Assembly (NCBI GenBank): GCA_937915515.1
Contig: CALGIK010000018.1
Coordinates: 1-9,476, forward strand
Direction: 5' to 3'
Origin: an uncultured Clostridia bacterium
GTDB lineage: Bacteria > Bacillota > Clostridia > Christensenellales > CAG-314
Length of the DNA stretch: 9,476 nt
Shown piece after piece: positions 7,220 through 9,476 of the stretch. The position numbers and the translations under genes were made by a program. Each line of letters opens with the position of its first letter. Positions within the stretch are counted from its first letter, which is position 1. The notes beneath the pieces were generated by a model. That model was not told the origin of the DNA and made no database searches. It was given only the letters and a program-made list of their open reading frames with translations.

Positions 7220-7903
7220 TTAATCATTAAGCGATTTCGGCGGGCGGGCAACCAATTTAAATATCGGATACCCTTGCGATGTAAAACGGTATTCGTACTC
7301 CGTCATAATATTGTCCTTATCGGCAATAGAATATAGGTCCTCGGTACAAAAAAGTATCTGCCAACCGTTGGACAAAAAGCTGTCAAAGCTATACTTAAAA
7401 AAATCCTTATTGTCGGTTTTTTGCTCCACCGTTCCGCCGCCAGCGAGCAAATGGCTGTAAATATCCAAAAATTTAGCATTGGTTAAACGACGGTTTTCGT
7501 ACCCTTTTTTTGGGTAAGGACAGCTGAAATTCAAAAAAATTTTATCAACACTGCCGCTAAGCAAAAAACCTTTCAATAATTCCGCATTAGTAATCAAAAA
7601 CTTTAAATTATTAAGTTTTAATTGTGCAGCTTTTTCGGCACCGCTTATTATTACGTTGGACAACCTTTCTACTGCCAAAAAGTTCTTTTGCGGATATTTT
7701 TGTGCGTGACTTATGGCAAATCCGCCTTTACCGCAGCCTATTTCTAGACATAATGGGTTGTCGTTTTTGTAAACTGCATTAATATCAATGTAATTAGGAC
7801 TTTTTACGGCAAGCTTAGCGTTTAAGTCAATTTTGTTATCCAACAAAATATCTCCGCAATTATTTAAGCGTATATCGAGGTTTTTTTTGCGATGCATTCT
7901 CAT
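7220..7903 (-). CDS. trmB: tRNA (guanine-N7-)-methyltransferase TrmB
   Basis: A SAM-dependent enzyme that methylates N7 of G46 in the tRNA variable loop. The 227 residues have the family's usual length and order: N-terminal MRMHRKKNLDIRL, SAM-binding LEIGCGKGGF (53-62), AVE at 77-79, the IFLNFSCPYPKKGYENRRLT region (122-141), the TDN motif (163-165), TEYE (201-204), and a C-terminal stretch on the G-p-I-f pattern. In most TrmB proteins the central motif reads FSDPWPK; here the Asp position is Cys128 and the Trp position is Tyr130, an unusual change at an acidic site linked to catalysis. The ATG lies 12 bases after the stop of the upstream membrane-protein gene and lacks a strong ribosome binding site, which suggests cotranscription and coupled translation. 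The identity is secure; the effect of the substitution is not known. Confidence 0.93.
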   Translation of the reverse strand: MRMHRKKNLDIRLNNCGDILLDNKIDLNAKLAVKSPNYIDINAVYKNDNPLCLEIGCGKGGFAISHAQKYPQKNFLAVERLSNVIISGAEKAAQLKLNNLKFLITNAELLKGFLLSGSVDKIFLNFSCPYPKKGYENRRLTNAKFLDIYSHLLAGGGTVEQKTDNKDFFKYSFDSFLSNGWQILFCTEDLYSIADKDNIMTEYEYRFTSQGYPIFKLVARPPKSLND

Positions 7904-7915
7904 ATTAATACTGTT

Positions 7916-8311
7916 TTAAAGAGTAGTAAAAACATGAACGCAATAATAAGCGTAGACGCATACTGTTAGTATGAAAATAATTGAAAATACTTTGCGTTTT
8001 CTGTTTTTATTAACGATTGCGGAAATTAAGCTTAATAAAAAAGTCAGAGCAGAGCCCCCTACAGAAAAGAGAAAAAATTCCAGCCCTATGGCAAATAGTA
8101 CGGCACAAGCTAATCTTTGTTCGTCTGTCAAGGTAGTATTAAACAGAAAATCTTTCATAAACAGCCAAGACACTATGGATACTATAAGCGTTAAACAGAA
8201 AACTACCGTCGAAAGTATAAAAATCAGCCTTCCTCTTTTTTTTGCATTAGTGTTTTTTTGTGATGCAACTTGTACATCAATTTCGTCATAAGTATTGTCG
8301 ATATTTATCAT
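7916..8311 (-). CDS. Small hypothetical membrane protein
   Basis: I do not recognise this 131-residue protein. A short acidic N-terminus is followed by a basic patch, KKRGR (24-28), and a membrane segment at about 29-51. A polar loop (53-66) leads to a long hydrophobic stretch (about 68-99). Then come a very basic turn, NKNRKRK (101-107), and a last segment at about 108-128. Three membrane spans with the N-terminus inside fit the positive-inside rule. There is no signal peptide or known catalytic motif. GAGG (8321-8318) lies six bases before the ATG, and a near-perfect promoter lies just upstream. The gene is 12 bases from trmB and probably shares its transcript, but nothing shows a shared function. 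Confidence 0.8.
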   Translation of the reverse strand: MINIDNTYDEIDVQVASQKNTNAKKRGRLIFILSTVVFCLTLIVSIVSWLFMKDFLFNTTLTDEQRLACAVLFAIGLEFFLFSVGGSALTFLLSLISAIVNKNRKRKVFSIIFILTVCVYAYYCVHVFTTL

Positions 8312-8328
8312 AATTTACCTCGTTTTTG

Positions 8329-8357
8329 ATTATAAACTCTAATAATTTTTTTATCAA
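8329..8357 (-). promoter_or_regulatory. Sigma-A-like promoter for the membrane protein and trmB
   Basis: On the minus strand, TTGATA (8357-8352; five of six) is followed after 17 bases by a perfect TATAAT (8334-8329). Transcription should start near 8322, almost directly at the GAGG ribosome binding site. The untranslated leader would be only about 10-12 bases. Confidence 0.82.
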
Positions 8358-8423
8358 GTTTTTAGCAGAATTATCTTTTAGCTTAGCGAAGAAAGTTACC
8401 AAATAAGAAGTTTTTTAATATAC

Positions 8424-8440
8424 TATACTAACGATATAAT
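8424..8440 (+). promoter_or_regulatory. Candidate -10 elements of the YjdF-like gene
   Basis: TATACT (8424-8429) and TATAAT (8435-8440) lie just before the GAGG of the plus-strand gene. Neither has a good -35 box at 16-18 bases. Starting from TATAAT would begin the RNA inside the ribosome binding site, so TATACT is the more useful candidate. The region is divergent from the membrane-protein promoter. Confidence 0.35.
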
Positions 8441-8444
8441 TAGC

Positions 8445-8448
8445 GAGG
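8445..8448 (+). promoter_or_regulatory. Ribosome binding site fixing the TTG start
   Basis: GAGG lies five bases before the TTG at 8454. No ATG or GTG start is available in this frame ahead of the conserved part of the protein, so the TTG is the likely start. Confidence 0.65.
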
Positions 8449-8453
8449 TTATT

Positions 8454-8672
8454 TTGGAAGATATATCTGTTGCTCTTACGGTGTACTTTGACGGTCAGTA
8501 TTGGATAGCAAAAGCCGAAAAAAATATCGACGGTCAGATAACGATAGCAAAGTACTTATTTTTGAAAGAACCAAAAGATTCGGAAATTTACAGTTTTTTT
8601 ATTAACGGAAGCAGCCGTTTTTTTGTAAACTTTATTCAACCCTCTGGGGCATTAAAAATGTGTTATCCTTAA
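8454..8672 (+). CDS. Short DUF2992/YjdF-like protein
   Basis: 72 residues. ALTVYFDGQYWIAKAEK (7-23), an alternating middle and LKEPKDSEIYSFFIN (37-51) match the opening of the YjdF (DUF2992) family, whose members begin with a pattern like LTVYFDGQFWvG and continue with EPkDsEvyeF. Family proteins such as Bacillus YjdF are about 130-140 residues and end in a long Lys/Arg-rich tail containing a kiNPKRlqR motif. Here the chain stops soon after the conserved start, with IQPSGALKMCYP. No rescue by a frameshift is seen: the adjacent frame hits a stop within a few codons. The function of the family is unsettled; in several Firmicutes it is controlled by a riboswitch that binds aza-aromatic compounds, but no room for that RNA exists in this short leader. 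It is either a naturally short version or a truncated gene. Confidence 0.72.
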   Translation: MEDISVALTVYFDGQYWIAKAEKNIDGQITIAKYLFLKEPKDSEIYSFFINGSSRFFVNFIQPSGALKMCYP

Positions 8673-8731
8673 AATTTAAACGATATTTTATAATCTTTTC
8701 CTTGACTTTTTTATAAAGAGCCGCTTTTTTG

Positions 8732-8760
8732 TTGCATTTTTTTTAATTTTTTAGTATAAT
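8732..8760 (+). promoter_or_regulatory. Promoter of the tRNA gene
   Basis: A perfect TATAAT (8755-8760) has TTGCAT (8732-8737; three of six) placed 17 bases upstream, with a T-rich spacer. The tRNA begins 13 bases after the -10 box, as expected for a stable RNA with a very short precursor leader. Confidence 0.65.
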
Positions 8761-8773
8761 TTTTAAGCTAAAC

Positions 8774-8849
8774 GGGCAATTAACTCAGTTGGGAGAGTGT
8801 CTTCTTGACGTGGAGAAAGTCAGGGGTTCGAGTCCCTTATTGCCCACCA
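8774..8849 (+). tRNA. tRNA-Val (anticodon GAC)
   Basis: A complete 76-base cloverleaf. The acceptor stem is GGGCAAT/ATTGCCC (seven perfect pairs), the D stem ACTC/GAGT, and the anticodon stem TCTTC/GGAGA with one wobble pair. The loop is TTGACGT with anticodon GAC, which reads GUC and GUU valine codons. The variable loop is AAGTC and the T stem AGGGG/CCCTT with loop TTCGAGT. The discriminator is A and the CCA end is encoded. G37 follows the anticodon where E. coli tRNA-Val has A. Its variable loop has a G at the position TrmB methylates (AAGTC), so it is a plausible substrate of the nearby trmB product. Confidence 0.96.
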
Positions 8850-8855
8850 AAAATT

Positions 8856-8890
8856 ACGGCAGGACGAAAACACCGCTCTGCCGTTTGTCT
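8856..8890 (+). terminator. Probable terminator after tRNA-Val
   Basis: ACGGCAG (8856-8862) pairs perfectly with CTGCCGT (8878-8884). Inside it, CG/CG can add two more pairs after a mismatch, around a loop of about seven bases. The following TTTGTCT is a weak T tract. It begins seven bases after the CCA end. Confidence 0.6.
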
Positions 8891-8892
8891 AT

Positions 8893-8942
8893 GCCCAAAA
8901 GTCTATTTTGCGGCTTTTTTGCTATTTGGGCTTTGTTTTTTA
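8893..8942 (+). terminator. Second possible terminator hairpin
   Basis: GCCCAAA (8893-8899) pairs with TTTGGGC (8925-8931) across a 25-base loop, followed by TTTGTTTTTT. The long loop makes it weaker than a typical terminator. It may back up the one just before it. Confidence 0.4.
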
Positions 8943-9151
8943 GATTTTCATCGATTTCTTATTTCTTGTTCATCAGTATCTATGCAAATTTTACTTTATG
9001 CTGTTTAAACAAAGCACCTAAAAATTACCCTTGTTTACTTTTGTTAGCTTACTTTTTGTTGCGCATACGTTTATTCTGCAAATTTTTTTGAATGAAAAAT
9101 AAATTCAAATTATACAACCTAATGATTTTAAGCTCAATAAAGCTGGAACAA

Positions 9152-9170
9152 CAAACATCTATAATGTTTG
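9152..9170. repeat. Hairpin over the stop codon of the right-end frame
   Basis: CAAACAT and ATGTTTG form seven perfect pairs around a five-base loop. On the minus strand the loop contains the TAG stop of the right-end reading frame, and the stem is followed by TTGTT. It may act as a weak terminator for that strand, but the T tract is poor. Confidence 0.35.
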
Positions 9171-9434
9171 ACGTAAGCTTTTATTCTCTATTATTTTAGA
9201 TCGCCAAACCATAACGTCGTACAATGGCTTGTATAATGTAAAGCCAGCAATGACCTCTTTGCAGATATTCGTCAGTGTATTTATTCTTGGGTCATCCGTG
9301 GCAAAACTCATGCTTAGAGACGAAAAACTACCATCGTGGTCATATTGCTTCAAGTATGCCGCTAAATCATTGTCTGTATCAAAACTAAAATTTGGGCAAC
9401 CACTGATATGCCATATCAGCCCATGTCCGCGCAT
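9159..9434 (-). CDS. Unrecognised reading frame, possibly the 3' part of a broken gene
   Basis: 91 residues if it starts at the ATG at 9434. I do not recognise the family. The composition looks protein-like: an aromatic opening (GHGLIWHISGCPNF, 4-17), an acidic stretch (FDTDNDLAAYLKQYDHDG, 18-35), then SSLSMSFATDD and a hydrophobic patch KEVIAGFTLYKPLYDVMVW (59-77). There are no membrane segments or signal peptide. No ribosome binding site precedes the ATG. The frame runs on upstream for ten codons before an in-frame TAG at 9467-9465, and the two other minus frames are also open near the edge. This pattern suits a gene damaged by a nonsense change or frameshift, or one whose start lies past the edge. 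GC content is somewhat higher than in the adjacent spacer. A plus-strand frame of 73 codons overlaps it and looks less protein-like. Confidence 0.4.
   Translation of the reverse strand: MRGHGLIWHISGCPNFSFDTDNDLAAYLKQYDHDGSFSSLSMSFATDDPRINTLTNICKEVIAGFTLYKPLYDVMVWRSKIIENKSLRQTL
9403..9419. repeat. Perfect 17-base palindrome with one central base
   Basis: CTGATATG and CATATCAG are exact complements around a single C. It lies inside the right-end reading frame. By a rough estimate such an arm length is expected by chance less than once in a window of this size, but not so rarely as to prove a function. Confidence 0.4.
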
Positions 9435-9476
9435 CGATTGGGCTTGCTGATCTTGTCGGAAATACTATCCAAACTC

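Larger units (their letters stand above)
8850..9158. other. Gene-free AT-rich spacer after the tRNA
   Basis: No convincing gene is seen on either strand. Reading frames here are rich in Phe and Leu because of T runs on the plus strand, and they lack ribosome binding sites. The stretch holds two hairpins after the tRNA (listed separately) and is otherwise low-complexity, about 25% GC in a sampled line. No copy of the tRNA 3' end is present. Confidence 0.6.

Noticed and set aside
8383..8446. TTAGCGA repeated twice in the divergent intergenic region
   Set aside because: Only seven bases, 57 apart, with no further copies seen; not enough to call a regulatory repeat.
8358..8453. yjdF riboswitch before the YjdF-like gene
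   Set aside because: The leader from the likely -10 box to the start is under 20 bases and no paired RNA structure is apparent.
8712..8731. Terminator after the YjdF-like gene (AAAG-AGCCG-CTTT then T run)
   Set aside because: Only about four pairs; too weak to call despite the T run.
8789..9091. 100-codon plus-strand frame overlapping the tRNA
   Set aside because: It begins inside tRNA-Val and runs through terminator hairpins and T-rich spacer; the Phe/Leu-rich product is an artefact of composition.
9229..9450. 73-codon plus-strand frame at the right end
   Set aside because: No ribosome binding site, and less protein-like than the minus-strand frame it overlaps.

Overview
This window looks like a low-GC, endospore-forming Firmicute, most likely a member of the Clostridia. 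The evidence is a GerA-family spore germination gene, AT-rich spacers, AGGAG-type ribosome binding sites, TTG and GTG starts, and sigma-A-like promoters. I cannot name a genus. Base counts in a few sampled lines give about 37-40% GC inside genes, about 25% in the spacer after the tRNA, and about 43% over the last 240 bases.

Layout, left to right. 1-1240 (minus) is the 5' part of a GerA-family germination receptor subunit, cut by the left edge, with a possible forespore sigma-G promoter upstream. 1330-1361 is a terminator. 1398-5244 (minus) holds two overlapping EAL-domain genes. The upstream one (805 aa) is a membrane sensor with an intact EAL site. The downstream one (478 aa) has lost several metal-binding residues. 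They share one clear promoter and an 8-base stop/start overlap. 5330-6031 (minus) is tcdA and 6086-7150 (minus) is an SGNH/GDSL hydrolase, probably one transcript from a strong promoter whose spacer carries a 20-bp inverted repeat. 7220-7903 (minus) is trmB, downstream of a small membrane protein at 7916-8311. On the plus strand, 8454-8672 is a short DUF2992/YjdF-like protein and 8774-8849 is tRNA-Val(GAC), followed by two hairpins. The right end (9159-9434, minus) holds an unrecognised reading frame that may be a gene remnant.

How they work together. tcdA, trmB and tRNA-Val belong to translation and tRNA modification. The two EAL proteins are predicted to lower and perhaps sense cyclic-di-GMP: the first as a signal-responsive phosphodiesterase, the second more likely as a binding or partner protein. 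Their position beside a germination gene is suggestive, but the terminator and separate promoters argue that they are different transcription units.

No CRISPR array, insertion sequence, phage module or obvious defence system was seen. The most unusual items are the active/degenerate EAL pair, the operator-like repeat in the SGNH promoter (which also corrects that gene's start), the Asp-to-Cys change in TrmB, the truncated YjdF-like protein, and the unexplained right-end frame.
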